64,000 bases of DNA from Corbicula japonica (GCA_038501625.1 JAZAYU010000221.1:124001-188000), one strand, 5' to 3'; shown: positions 14,233-26,348, counted from the stretch's first letter. Numbers and translations: made by a program. The notes: generated from the letters alone by a model not told the origin.

Positions 14233-14367
14233 AAGATTATAAAACTGAGAATGGAAACCAGTCTCAAATCTCAAGGATATGATTGGCTGAAATGGCGACC
14301 AGTCGCCATTTAGCCAATCAGATGCTTAAGATTTGAGACTGGTTTCAAATCTCAGTTTATAATCTTC
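14233..14367. mobile_element. Foldback MITE copy 2 (~135 bp)
   Basis: An imperfect inverted repeat of two ~60-bp arms. The left arm runs from 'aagattataaaactgaga' through 'tctcaaatctcaag' and 'gattggctgaaatggcgac'; the right arm is its reverse complement, ending 'ctcagtttataatctt'. There is no coding capacity. Confidence 0.85.
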
Positions 14368-14673
14368 AGCACAGGTCACCATTAAAAATAATGCTGACTC
14401 AATATCCGATGAGATGTCTTGTTCCAAAAGATCCTTTCCACAACTTCTTTTTGCATATAACTGAAACAAACGATCTGCAGATATATGTTATAGGTTGCTC
14501 TTTTTCTAACTATATTATTTAAAATTTGATAAGAATCACTTAAAACAAGATTGTGGTTTTCCTTACATCAGGTTGAAACTATAAAATATATGCTGTGATT
14601 CTGAACATTTGTTCATTAGACGTCATATATGTGCTTGTCTCCGTTCTCAGTTTTAAAGTCTTAGGCCATGGTA

Positions 14674-15917
<1,244 letters not shown>

Positions 15918-16054
15918 CAAGATCATACAACTAAAGCTGGAGACCAGACTCAAATCTCAAGCATCTGATTGGCTGAAATGGCGACTAGTCCAGCCGCCAT
16001 TTCAACCAATCAGATTCTTGAGATTTGAGTCCGGTCTCCAATCTCAGTTTTGGG
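15918..16054. mobile_element. Foldback MITE copy 3
   Basis: Same family as 14233-14367. The left arm begins near 'gatcatacaactaaagctgg', the middle has 'gattggctgaaatggcgac', and the right arm ends 'tccaatctcagttttgggc'. The arms pair over about 60 bp. Confidence 0.83.
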
Positions 16055-16435
16055 CCTTAATTCCGAATTATGTATGAATAAGTTAACATGTTTTAACATG
16101 AAAAAAAAAAACACTTTTCGGAAAATATAATATTCCAACAATTAACAGAATCGTGTTCAATGTTAATGTGCGCTACTTATATCTCTGCTCCGTCGAAGGC
16201 CGGTATTCCATAGTTCCGGGATCGAATTCCGTGTCCATTCCGCTACCGTGTCCGTTTCCGCGAGTTTTTGCTTACCAAAGATATCGCTGGGTATATTCCA
16301 TACCACCTTGTCCGTTCCGCGTCGGAATACCAGCATTAGCCTGTTCTCATTTTGCCTTCACTATACATGTAAATACTACTCAAATACTTTGTTCTGACTA
16401 TTTTTAATTGTTAACTTGTTTTGGTCTAGTTCAAA

Positions 16436-16801
16436 ATGACGGCGTCTCTAATGTCTCCAAGAACTGCAACTTAGTCGCTTATATCGCCGAGAAATGCAAG
16501 AAAAACGTTGAAAGAGACCGAAATAACGGATGACTGCAGCTTTTGTTTAAAAACATTAACAAGTCCGAAAATTCTTACATGCTTTCATACCTACTGTCTA
16601 AAATATTTGAAATCTTACACGGAAACGAACGCGCACAATTAGAAGTTTGCGTGCCCTCTGTGCACGTTCAAATGCGTCATACCGCCATGGGGCGTCTCTG
16701 AGTTGCAGACGAACTTTTACATTAAAGCTGCCCAGAAGAGACGAAGTGTTGACTCGAATAGCCCGTGTGATGTATACACATATTTTTCATTAAAATTTTA
16801 A
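16436..16801 (+). pseudogene. TRIM-type RING-finger pseudogene fragment
   Basis: One frame from the ATG at 16436 to TAA at 16799 reads as the N-terminus of a TRIM/RING E3 ligase. It has CSFC, eleven residues, CFH, TYC, and later CPLC, which is the C3HC4 order. Two in-frame TAG codons (16472 and 16640) break it; the second sits between the C-x-H part and CPLC. The residue expected as the fifth zinc ligand, a Cys in a CLKCL-like motif, is Tyr here (CLKYL), so the RING would be defective even without the stops. No B-box is visible downstream, and a 34-bp minisatellite follows. In this family the RING recruits E2 enzymes; this copy looks dead. The alternative, a spliced exon with intact neighbours, is unlikely given the stops. 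Confidence 0.7.
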
Positions 16802-16896
16802 TTTTACCCTTTTCGAGTTGTTGCATTTTAGGGCGGAAGAAATTTAATAAATTGAACTCTCAAGGTAGTCGGTGATTTTTCACAAAATTAAAAAAA

Positions 16897-17215
16897 ATAG
16901 CGGTAACCAGAAACTTACGTCTAAACACATTTAGCGGTACCCAGAAACTGACGTCTAAACACACTTAGCGGTACACAGAAACTGACGACTAAACACATTT
17001 AGCGAAACCCAGAAACTGACGTCTAGACACATTTAGCGGTACCCAGAAACTGACGTCTAAACACACTTAGCGGTACCCAGAAACTGACGTCTAAACACAT
17101 TTAGCGGCACCCAGAAACTGACGACTAAATACATTTAGCGGTTCCCAAAAACTGACGTCTAAACACATTTAGCGGTTCCCAGAAACTGAAGACTAAACAC
17201 ATTCAATGTTATCCA
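16897..17215 (+). repeat. 34-bp minisatellite, ~9 copies
   Basis: The unit is of the type 'agcggtacccagaaactgac' followed by 'gtctaaacacattt', spaced 34 bp from 16898. Changes are mostly single bases. Degenerate relatives (cagaaactgac, aactgacaact) continue to about 17400. Confidence 0.93.
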
Positions 17216-17399
17216 GAAGCCGACAACTTGCCGCATTTTATGATTACAAGGAACTGACATGTAAGAGACTGACAACTAAACACATTTAAATGTTCCTAGA
17301 AACTGACAGCTAGGCATGTATAGAACTCAAAAAAACTGACAACAAAGTTACATTAAAAATTCATGTAATTAGAGAATACACAGAAACTGACCAGTCACT

Positions 17400-18717
17400 C
17401 TTTTTATATCGGAATATTTTTGTCGCAGAAACGTCGTATTTACATTTAAACATTCATTAATTTCAGTTATTAAGGTTAACACATGGAGGATAAAGAGAAT
17501 CTATCATTGGTAGTCGGCGAAGATCAAGGTATCTCAACCCGAGGGTAACGCTTTCCAGACGGAAATGCTATCTGACTTTTTAGTAAAAATGACAGACAAC
17601 TGACTGCTAATAATCATTTAGACAACTGACACCCATTTCGTACGCCCTTCCAAGTTCAGATCACAACCAGATCGAAATTGCTTGAAAGTGTGGAAGGACA
17701 CCCGGAAAAGGACTTGTCACAGATATTCCTCAGAATTTAAGTTCCCTTGGTTTAGAACTACTGCAGTCTTCGAAATGCACGTACATTTTGAAAGTTGATA
17801 ACTAAACAGTGTAAAATAAAGACTTTACTGTCATATGATAGGTATAACAGTTGCAATTTCGTTCTAACAAATATGAAAAATATCGGGAGGAAAATAGTGT
17901 ATACTTAGAAAAATTGTTAAATGTATTTTACTTTTTTTCTGAACTAAAATAGGACTACCATTACCAAAATTACATAGAACTAAATAGATAAAACGATCAG
18001 TAGGCGTTCATGTAGAGGTGAATGTTAAAACAGAAATCTTTAAACAGATTATATTTACTTTCAAATTGTAAGGCCTTTTTGAATACCGAACTGTTTGTGT
18101 TAAGTTTCTACAAAACCTTACTTGGATCTACCTCGTTTCAAACTCGCGGTTACAAATTATTTCGGTAATCATTATCAACAGCGCGCTTGATGCCTCGATG
18201 TTAAATATATGCACATAGCTTACTTCATTCTCCCTTAGGAAAATATTTTAGAGCGTATATCTTAAAACACTCCATTGGTTGAAAACTAGGTCAAATGCAA
18301 GCTTAGAAAGCTAACTCAGAAAATCCAATACTTTCATCCTGTCCAGAAATACCGTATAAATAGTCAAAGACAAATAATTAATGCGTACCGAAATATGTAA
18401 TAGTTCAAATAACAACTCCATCATCTAATTTAGATAGTTGATTGTTCGTACATTAATATACAGTCATACTAGAAGACCCACGCCCTTTCAAACTTTTGTG
18501 AAAAAGCACTGTCAACCTATAATTTAATGTGCACTGAGGCAAAACATTAAGAATCTTGAAAACTAGACATATATTTAATTAAAGCATTTTAACGATAATT
18601 TGCTGTTTTATAATTACATGAATGAATGATCATTTTTAATTTCCATGTTTGCATTATCATTCTTTTGAACAAACATTGACCGAAAAAAGCCAACTTACAA
18701 TTTGTTAAGAATTGTAC
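17400..18717. other. Gene-poor stretch
   Basis: AT-rich unique sequence. No gene, RNA gene or clear repeat is recognised. Confidence 0.4.
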
Positions 18718-18852
18718 TATAGTCCGATTTTACGCATTGAGCCGTAAATGTATTTTTGTATTTATAGATTTTTGGAATATTCCGCAAAATAGGGATGTTA
18801 GATATTCCCATCATAGCTCATTATGTTGAAATTGTACTGCTCTATAACAAAC

Positions 18853-18929
18853 GGTTTCATGGCCGTGGCAGTAACGCTTCTGATTTCTGATAATACGACA
18901 TAAGGGTTGTGTGTTCAAAACCCATGAGG
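18853..18929 (+). other. tRNA-like module, + orientation
   Basis: An A-box-like stretch (tggccgtggcagtaacg) is followed about 55 bp later by a B-box-like 'gtgttcaaaaccc'. It does not fold as an intact tRNA by eye. The matching module in copy B (51146-51222) has a better B box, gttcgaatcc. Confidence 0.5.
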
Positions 18930-19396
18930 AAATTACTTTTTTCTGTTTGTAATTTCGTTTTATTCAATACACTTTTTATTCAATACATTCATCTAGACAC
19001 CGACAAAAATGACATTAAACCGAACAAATTTCGAGTAAGCTTTCATCAAGCGAGTTGATAAAATGTCGCGATTGATGCTTATTCAAACACATTTTTGGGG
19101 GATGCAAAACATTGTATAAAGTGGTTTTGAATTATGTAAATTATTAAAGAAAAGGAATGTAACAACAAGTGTTTACAGAACGCAATTGCCAACGCTCCTT
19201 TGGTACGGAGGTGTATGGGATCAGGGCAAGCTGCTCAACAAAAATTTATTGTTAAACATGGAATGAACATGAACAAAATTAAACGTGGGTTGCAAAATAT
19301 AAAGATAAAACAGCTCAATATTATTAAAAATAATATCATATGAACTCAATTAAAATTATTTAAAAAAAAATGAGACAAAAATAAAAAGTTATTTTA

Positions 19397-19464
19397 TTGG
19401 TTTCGAACATGCAATGTTTTCCATCATAGCCCGGGATCTTATCCACTGAGCTACTGCGTCGTGA
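19397..19464 (-). other. tRNA-like module, - orientation
   Basis: Read on the minus strand it has A box 'tagctcagtgg' and B-box-like 'gttcgaaacc'. Copy B has 'agttcgaatcc' here. The acceptor stem is not paired, so it is a tRNA-derived module and not a tRNA gene. Confidence 0.55.
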
Positions 19465-19628
19465 CTAAATAGCTGATGCTTTTAACAGGTTTTAATGTCA
19501 TATAAGTAAAGTAATTTAACGGTAACTCTGTAAAGTGACGCACTTTACCTATTTAGTATAATAACAGTGGACTTGTCCGAAAGGTCACAGCTCACGGGTC
19601 AAAATCGAACTATACTTATTAGACAACG

Positions 19629-20143
19629 GTAATTTGGCAATGTTTACATTGGCGTGTTCACATTGACGTTACTTGTAAACAATGAAATAATATTTTAATC
19701 GTTGTTTAATACAAAGGGTAAAACTCCATATACAATGTACTTGTCCCATTAGCCGAGTGGCTAAGACGCAGTCATTTAAACACTGGTAGCAACGCTGTTA
19801 TAGGTTGTATGTTCGAAACATGTTTTTGTTTACATTTTTTAGATATTTTTTTACACAATAATTACTTCCGCGATAAAATTAACTAAAGTAAAATACATAT
19901 CATACTTTGAAATGACTGCAGTAAAATTTAAAAAATATAAATCTTACATATTTCCTTAAAAGCCGTGTGTCAGTGTGAATCGAACCCGTGTCGAAAAAAG
20001 TTAGGCCTATGGGAGCCGGACGCGTTAACCACTGAGACATAAGGGCGATATGATATAAAAAGGCAAAATAGTACTTTTAATGCGTAAATTTTCCTTAACC
20101 CGTGTTAACATTCTATAAATAATTGTAAACATCGCCGATTTAG
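19629..20143. mobile_element. Second TIR element with convergent tRNA-like modules (~515 bp)
   Basis: The terminal inverted repeats read 'taatttggcaatgtttaca' on the left and, inward from the right, 'taaatcggcgatgtttaca'. A + module at 19743-19822 has 'tagccgagtgg' and 'tgttcgaaac'. A minus module at 19961-20048 has 'tctcagtgg' and 'ggttcgattc'. The architecture matches the neighbour at 18718 but the sequence differs. Confidence 0.6.
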
Positions 20144-20418
20144 CTTGGTCGACCTATGCTTAGGCATTTATAATAATTCAGACGAAACAAAAATGTACAT
20201 AAACATAGGGGTAAAATACCCTCACTCCATTTTCGCTTCGGTGATTGCCTTGTTAAACAGAGTGTCCCAAAAGACAGGTAACACTTTCATACATTTAGAA
20301 TTTCAATTTAATTTTGGGGAATTTTGATCAAAATACTTACACATAAAAACACAGAGTTAAATTTTCTAAAGAATGTTATTTCAGCATCATTTTAGTAAAA
20401 TACGGCTTTTAGATAATT

Positions 20419-21429
20419 TCAGTAATTATTGACGTTGTCAAGATGACATCCTTTCATCACCTTTCCTTGTTTAACTCGCACTATGAAATTGTTTATAACA
20501 TTTCCACATGTTTCGATACTGATCTTCTTCACTTCACGTTTTATGTTTGTCAATAGCATATCTGTGTCTATCGGCTTTGATCTGTAAACGGTCGACTTCA
20601 AGTAGCCCCAGAGAAAGTAATCGCAAGGGTTCAAATCAGGACTGTGTGAGGGCCAGGATTGTCAACAACCTTTCACTTCAGGGTATCGCCGGGAAATCAC
20701 CTTATCAGCGAAAGTTTCATGAAGATAATCTAATATTATTAGATGTATGTGCTGTCGCACCATCCTGCATAAACCAGACATTTTGCTGTCCGCTTTCGAA
20801 GCGCTGGAACAAACTTATTTTTCAAAAGCGCGGGTAGCGTTGTGAATTAACAGTGTACTTAAACACATAAGGACCGATCACTCCTTGCGACGACATAGCA
20901 CACCAAACAATTACTTTCTCACTATACCATAGTTAAACAATGAGGCTGTTCATGTGCCCAGAATCTCGTATTTTGTTTGCAAACATGACAGCCTGACAGC
21001 AAGAAATGCGACTCGTCTGTAAACCATACGTCATGAAATGCGTCAGCATTATTGTCGGAAGCCTCAACCGCCCAACGACAAAATCAAGTCTCTGAACCTG
21101 ATCCGTAATATTTAAACTCTGCATTATCTGAATTTGATAAGGAAAAAAATGAAGGTTCTTCCTTACTATATTATGAACACAAGTTTTGGAATCCCGGTCT
21201 CTGATGAAGAACGTCTCACCGAATTTTCCGGGCTATTTAACATCATTTCCTGGAGCGTACTCGCGTTTTCATCGCTCCGACTTGACCTCGGCCCACCTGT
21301 TTTAGGAGCATCCGCTACTGATCCATGTCGTTCAAATTTATGTACAATCTTGTATACGTGTTCCCGGCTAACATTTCCATTATTAAAATGAAATGATGAT
21401 TAAACTTTCGCTGGACGTCTGTTACGCAT
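20419..21429 (-). pseudogene. Mariner-family transposase pseudogene (DD41D-like)
   Basis: The minus strand reads in broken frames as a transposase of about 335 residues starting at the ATG at 21429. Near the start is a helix-turn-helix segment (NNGNVSREHVYKIVHKFERH). The catalytic aspartates are visible as WFTDESHF, then QDGATAHTS, then SPDLNPCDYFLWGYLKS. The last stretch, SPDLxPCDxFLWGYLKS, is typical of the mariner groups with about 41 residues between the second and third Asp. Here that spacing is about 46-47 codons, with frameshifts and at least four in-frame stops, so no active protein can be made. It belongs to the element bounded by TIRs at 20258 and 22579. Confidence 0.8.
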
Positions 21430-21451
21430 TTTGTTTTATAATAATGCTTGA

Positions 21452-21617
21452 CGATAAATAGAGGATACAATATGAGTGATCATTTTATACTGAAATTATT
21501 AAACGAGTCGTCTAAATCGATATAAAACGAGGCTTTTGCCGAGTTTCATATCGATTTAGATGACGAGTTTAATAATTTTAGTATAAAATGAACACGAATG
21601 ATGTATTCTATTTATCA
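21452..21617. mobile_element. Hairpin MITE nested in the mariner element
   Basis: Two arms of about 75 bp pair closely: 'gataaatag', then 'cattttatactgaaatta' and 'taaatcgatataaaacga' on the left, mirrored on the right up to 'ctatttatc'. The loop is short (ggcttttgcc). No coding capacity. Confidence 0.8.
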
Positions 21618-21879
21618 CATACCCTGAAAAAACAAGCAAAATCCATGAATTGTCCCTTTCTGTCGCCTAGTATGGCAAAACTTTAACGTGTGTAATTCGG
21701 TCGTATCGGGTGATACATAAGCTAGTCCCCAAATAATTTATCCTACCGTTTTCCTTTTTTCCTAAATAAGTGAAAATAAATAAAAACAATTACATGCGCT
21801 AGAGTCTAGATAAAAGAATCTACCAATTATAGGCTTCTGAAGTTGTGTTTAATTAAATAAATCGATCTACTGTATGACG

Positions 21880-22113
21880 TCATTTGTGTAAACTTTCGTA
21901 GCGGCATATGACATCATTGAAAGTTGCTGGATATAAACTTATGATTCGGATTGAAAATGTGTTTCTAGTGTTTTTATATTGTTTCGGGGATGTAAGATCA
22001 CGCCGACGATGTTCTGAAAACGATACCAGCGTCTGGGTCATTTTGTTTTCGATTAAAACGAAATTAAAATAGCTTTGTTGCTGTTGTTGAATTTCATCAT
22101 AGACTTTCGGCAT
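21880..22113 (-). CDS. Unrecognised 77-residue open frame
   Basis: It begins with a real ATG at 22113. The N-terminus has a short Gln run (QQQQQ), then mixed, reasonably protein-like sequence (FVLIENKMTQTLVSFSEHRRRD). It lies inside the sequence that separates the mariner transposase from its right TIR, so it could belong to an inserted element or be chance. No family is recognised. Confidence 0.15.
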   Translation of the reverse strand: MPKVYDEIQQQQQSYFNFVLIENKMTQTLVSFSEHRRRDLTSPKQYKNTRNTFSIRIISLYPATFNDVICRYESLHK

Positions 22114-22629
22114 ATTGCTATCTTACGGAGTAATCAAGATGTCAGAAAGTTATTTCAAGTGGATATTATTAAATAAAAGGGATGCTTAAATTCCTTATAG
22201 AAGCTGCTTGGTTGCCGAGGTGGTCGGTCAGATGGCAAAAGTAAGTCATTTTCATAAACTTATTTTGATCGTTGATAACGCGGATGAATAGTGATTCGGC
22301 TTCGATATATAACTAGTTATATATAGAAAATATATAACGGGTGTTACTACACTCCCACACCGGAAGGTAGGTGATAAATACGTTGCTCGGACGTCAGTCT
22401 TGAAATAACCTCTATTTTTAAATAACGTTATAGCGCCGGAACGTTATTATTTTTGCGCAAAATTTCAAGACGTAGTAAAAACTTCCATTTTAGACCTTTA
22501 AAATGATTTATCAAAATATCCCTCGGTTAAGAAAAGTTATGAAAATATTAAAGTGTTACCGTCATTTTGGGGCACCCTGTATTTGCACATCCGTGCAATC
22601 TGTTCATGATCTATAGTGTCACGTTTAGA

Positions 22630-23456
22630 TTCATTAGGTTATTTCTGGCGGAAAAGTGACCAGTGCAGATCCAGATTCATTAGGTTATTTCTGACGGAAA
22701 AGTGACCAGTGTAGATCCAGATTTATAAGGTTATTTCTGACGGAAAAGTGACCAGTGTAGATCCAGATTCATTAGGTTATTTCTGACGGAAAAGTGACCA
22801 GTGTAGATCCAGATTCATTAGGTTATTTCTGACGGAAAAGTGACCAGTGTAGATCCAGATTCATTAGGTTATTTCTGGCGGAAAATGACCAGTGTAGATC
22901 CAGATTCATTAGGTTATTTCTGGCGGAAAAGTGACCAGTGTAGATCCAGATTCATTGGGTTATTTCTGGCGGAAAAGTGACCAGTGTAGATCCAGATTCA
23001 TCGGGTTATTTCTGGCGGAAAAGTGACCAGAACAGATCCAGATTCATTGGGTTATTTCTGGCGGAAAAGTGACCAGTGCGGATCCAGATTCATTGGGTTA
23101 TTTCTGGCGGATAAGTGACCAGTGCAGATCCAGATTCATTAGGTTATTTCTGGCGGAAAAGTGACCAGTGCAGATCCAGATTCATTAGGTTATTTCTGAC
23201 GGAAAAGTGACCAGTGTAGATCCAGATTCACTAGGTTATTTCTGACGGAAAAGTGACCAGTCTAGATCCAGATTCATTAGGTTATTTCTGACGGAAAAGT
23301 GACCAGTCTAGATCCAGATTCATAAGGTTATTTCTGACGGAAAAGTGACCAGCGTAGATCCAGATTCATTAGGTTATTTCTGACGGAAAAGTGACCAGTG
23401 TAGATCCAGATTCATTAGGTTATTTCTGGCGGAAAAGTGACCAGTGTAGATCCAGA
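22630..23456 (+). repeat. 46-bp minisatellite, ~18 copies
   Basis: The unit starts 'ttatttctgacggaaaagtg' and continues 'accagtgtagatccagattc' plus attagg. Spacing is 46 bp, for example 22639 to 22685. There are few variants: gac/gcg in the third block, cattagg/cattggg, gtgtag/gtgcag. Single related pieces lie at 12984 and, in reverse orientation, near 30055-30105. Confidence 0.97.
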
Positions 23457-24350
23457 TGTGTTCGTTGATCTTGATCTACACTTGATGCTTATGTGATAAA
23501 AAGGCGTATCCATGAAGTATAGGATTAACCATTCAAATACAAAGTATGGTTCCAATAAGTTCATCAGTTCTTAGCTAACAGACAAAGTTATAGTGAATGA
23601 TTAGTTTTTTTTTTTTGACAAATAATCAAGTTCAAAAAGGGACATAACGCTTTTAAATAAGACCTCGACAAATTGGTTATCATAAGCAATATTATTTGAA
23701 AGTTTGTTGAATTTTTTAGCAAATATCAAAGTTATAGCTAATGTTAAGTCATGGTGGCCGGACAGACAGACAGACGGATGGATAGACAGACTGACGGACA
23801 GACCGACGGGCGGACGGTCAGACTTACGGACACACTGTGACGACGGATGGACAAACAGTGAAAGCGATTGCTTTCCTTGAAAAGGTTACCAGTGTTAATT
23901 ATTATCTTACCTCCACATGACTGATATAAAGATGACGACAAATACGCGCATTCAATATTTTTATTGAATGCGAGGTGCAAGTAAAAATCGCTTATTTTCG
24001 ACATACGTTTTTTTCATTCAAATAATCTCTCTCACTTTTGATTGAGAAATAATAGCTGTATAGAGAAGAATACCGTAATTTAGCTCCAGGGTGTGGGCCG
24101 TCTTGCACAACATACATTTCTAGGATTGAATTTGAAATATGATAAGGTAGCGGATTGTAAATGTATTGTAAATCTTCACATAAAGATGACGCCCCACAAT
24201 TTTTCGATTAATATTTACGAAAAAAAAACACAACAACACCAACATACGTTTCAATTACCTGTACAAATAATTCTATGCTGTGGAATACTTGTAATTAAGA
24301 TATGTGACAATATTGTGAAGAACGCGAGATGTTAACAGCGTGTACATTCT
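23457..24350. other. Gene-poor stretch with a GACGGACA-rich dispersed repeat
   Basis: 23635-23850 contains 'aaagggacataacgc' and a run of GACAGACAGACGGA-type tetramers, a dispersed-repeat style I associate with bivalve genomes. No gene is seen. Confidence 0.5.
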
Positions 24351-24545
24351 GTTCTCAGCACAGCAGTGGCAGAAGAGAATGCGCTACGGACACTGGCGAG
24401 CTGTAGGCAACGTGTAGAATGATTCTGTTTTCAGCACAGCAGTGGCAGAAGAGAGTGCGCTACGGACACTGGCGAGATGTAGGCAACGTGTAGAATGATC
24501 CTGTTCTCAGCACAGCAGTAGCAAAAGGGAGTGCGCGGACAAGGT
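24350..24545 (+). repeat. 76-bp tandem repeat, ~2.5 copies
   Basis: 'tcagcacagcag' recurs at 24355, 24431 and 24507. Each copy carries 'tggcagaagaga', 'gcgctacggacactggcgag' and 'aggcaacgtgtagaatga'. The third copy is cut short and ends at 'gacaag' before gtatttat. Confidence 0.9.
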
Positions 24546-25179
24546 ATTTATATGACAAGAATCTCTCTTCAAATTTGTAAACACTTCAGATATAATTAAG
24601 TCATATGCCACAAAATACCATCTTTCAACTTCTATCTAGAGGTGTCGGAGAGCGAAAACAAGTATTTTTACAACACAGGTTCTGATAATTGAAAGACCCT
24701 GGTTTACGTTGAAACATAAACAAAAAAGACAAGTCAACTTCTGTGTTAATTTAAAACAGAACAAAATTTCTGTTGTACAGATGTGTTGCACTTACTGCAC
24801 GTGATGTTATTTTCAGAGGATGTTCTAGAATCAATAAAATAATAAGTTTACAGGCATAAAAACGCTAAATTTGACTAGAGCGTTTATATAAATTTTGAAA
24901 AAAAAGTTTGATCAAGGATTATAATTACTTGATTGACTTAGACTTTTCTATCTGAGTGTAATGAAAATATAATGTAATAGTTTCTTATCTTTTTTAAAGC
25001 TACATTTTGTTTAACTCACATGCGTCTATATAACACTTGCAGCTTTCAAAAAGTTATACCGGTAGCGTATTGACACGCCGGATGTGTCCAAAATGTTTTT
25101 AATTAAACTTTAATTTCTGCAGACAAATCTTCAAACCACCTTCAAACTACCTGTATAGTGCTGATATCCTGATCAACAG

Positions 25180-25217
25180 AAGAAGATTGCATCGTCCATC
25201 GGAAGATACCGTTTAAG
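25180..25217 (+). other. Exon-like module A
   Basis: Bounded by an AG at 25178-25179 and a donor-like AAG/gtaata at 25218. Its 3' part (gattgcatcgtccatcgg, then aagatacc) is clearly homologous to the end of module B and would read DCIVHRKIPFK. The 5' boundary could instead be the 'tttctgcag' near 25123. Confidence 0.3.
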
Positions 25218-25306
25218 GTAATACTTAACCTTTCCCGTATGCACTTAGGTGTGTGTATGTACAGTTATATGTAAATTGAAATTAGTTAGAATTAATCAGA
25301 CTCAAG

Positions 25307-25437
25307 GTTATAAAACTGATATTCGAAACCAGTCTCAAATCTCAAGAATCTGATTGGCTGAAATGGCGACTGGTTGCCAATTCAGCCAATCAGATGCTTG
25401 AGATTTGAGACTAGTTTTCAAATCTCAGTTTATAATC
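25307..25437. mobile_element. Foldback MITE copy 4
   Basis: Same family as 14233-14367, with arms starting 'ggttataaaactgat' and ending 'atctcagtttataatc'. The central 'gattggctgaaatggcgac' and its mirror 'ttcagccaatcagat' are intact. It lies in the spacer between exon-like modules A and B. Confidence 0.85.
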
Positions 25438-25864
25438 TTCAGCACATGTTTTAACTGAGTCTATTGACTGAGGCAAGTGTTGAGCAACTGTCACAATACC
25501 ATCAGTCTGGGATTTAACCTACAGATCTTAATTAAAATCTGAGACAATTGAGAAACTTTTCAGTTGATATACTTAGAAGAACTTGGGCTACATGTAGGTT
25601 CCCAATTAAGGGATTTTAACTGAGTCCGTTGAATGTATAAGACAGGTGATGAGCTGTCAGTCACAAATCACTTGGCAGTGAGTATACCTACAAGCGTCGG
25701 TCTAAATCTGCAATCTGGTGATGACAATTCAGCACTTACTTAGCTGACATTCTTTATCAGAATATCTTATAAACATAGTAACTACAGTAGCTTGTTTATT
25801 GCTGTCGCCGGTTATTTTTTAAGGCTAACTTTATGTTGGTTTTCGTTCTTTGTTTTGTTTTAAG

Positions 25865-26002
25865 TTGTACAGAAGAAGATATGAAGACTGCGTCATAAAA
25901 GATGAAGACTGCATTATAACAGATGAAAACTGCGCCATAACAGATGAAAACTGCGTCATAACAGCTGATGATTGCGTCGTTCGACGGAAGATTCCACTTA
26001 AG
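25865..26002 (+). CDS. Exon-like module B, coding-looking heptad repeats
   Basis: A T-rich tract ends in AG at 25863-25864 and AAG/gtaata follows at 26003. Between them 138 nt are open in one frame (46 codons, phase 0 at both ends). The frame has four to five 7-residue repeats of the type DENCVIT: EDCVIKD, EDCIITD, ENCAITD, ENCVITA, DDCVV, then RRKIPLK. At DNA level these are 21-bp repeats starting GATGAAAACTGC. No family is recognised. The related module A differs by a number of bases not divisible by three if the inner ACAG acceptor is used, which argues against a simple shared reading frame. It may be non-coding RNA or repeat. Confidence 0.3.
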
Positions 26003-26166
26003 GTAATAATAAACATTTGACTCATAATTATGTCTTTACAATAACAAATCGGTTGATATAGATTACATGTTTACATAATTCTACCGATTCTGTTGACCGA
26101 GGCACTGCTAGTAGTGAATATACAATCGGGCTGAGATGTAATCTACATACCTGAGTTGTCTGTATA

Positions 26167-26348
26167 CAGTGAAACCCCTCTATTACGGACACCTAAGGGA
26201 CTAAGTGAAAGGGTCCTTCATAGCGGGTTGTCCTACATTGTGGGTTTAAATGAAAAAGAAGAGAAAATAATATATCTGTTTTTTCAAATATCGCCTGTAT
26301 TACCTTGGTATCCTTAATATCGAGTGTCCGTAATGAGTGGTTTTACTG
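26167..26348. mobile_element. pogo/Tigger-like MITE, 182 bp, TA duplication
   Basis: Inverted ends 'cagtgaaacccctctattac' then ggacacc on the left and, inward from the right, 'cagtaaaaccactcattac' then ggacact. TA flanks both sides (26165-26166 and 26349-26350). CAGTRAAACC...ACGGACAC ends are typical of pogo-derived MITEs. Confidence 0.85.

Larger units (their letters stand above)
18718..19614. mobile_element. TIR element with convergent tRNA-like modules, copy A (897 bp)
   Basis: The ends are imperfect inverted repeats: 'tatagtccgattttacg' on the left and, read inward from the right, 'tatagttcgattttg'. A second copy lies at 51011-51823 with matching ends and interior blocks such as 'cgagtaagctttcatca'. 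Inside are two tRNA-like modules pointing toward each other, at 18853-18929 (+) and 19397-19464 (-). No transposase frame exists. The likely reading is a non-autonomous DNA element that acquired tRNA-like (Pol III promoter-bearing) sequences; the mobilising family is not identified. Confidence 0.7.
20258..22579 (-). mobile_element. Mariner-like transposon, interrupted by a nested insertion
   Basis: The terminal inverted repeats are about 30 bp: 'cagagtgtcccaaaagacag' then gtaacactttc on the left and, inward from the right, 'cagggtgccccaaaatgacg' then gtaacacttta. The right end is followed by TA, as expected for the superfamily; the left flank is AA, presumably mutated. A transposase relict lies at 20419-21429. 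About 1.1 kb between the transposase start and the right TIR is extra and includes a hairpin element (21452-21617), so the element was hit after it inserted. Confidence 0.75.

Noticed and set aside
16197..16332. PIF/Harbinger-like element suggested by ggccggtattccat and its partial mirror near 16321
   Set aside because: Only about 9-10 bp pair, with no target duplication or further arm similarity.
18853..20048. Functional tRNA genes
   Set aside because: A- and B-box-like sequences are present, but acceptor stems do not pair and the modules sit inside repeated TIR elements.
22630..23456. CRISPR-like direct repeats of constant length
   Set aside because: The 46-bp units abut with no unique spacers, and the context is eukaryotic. 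The same holds for the 34-bp array at 16897-17215.
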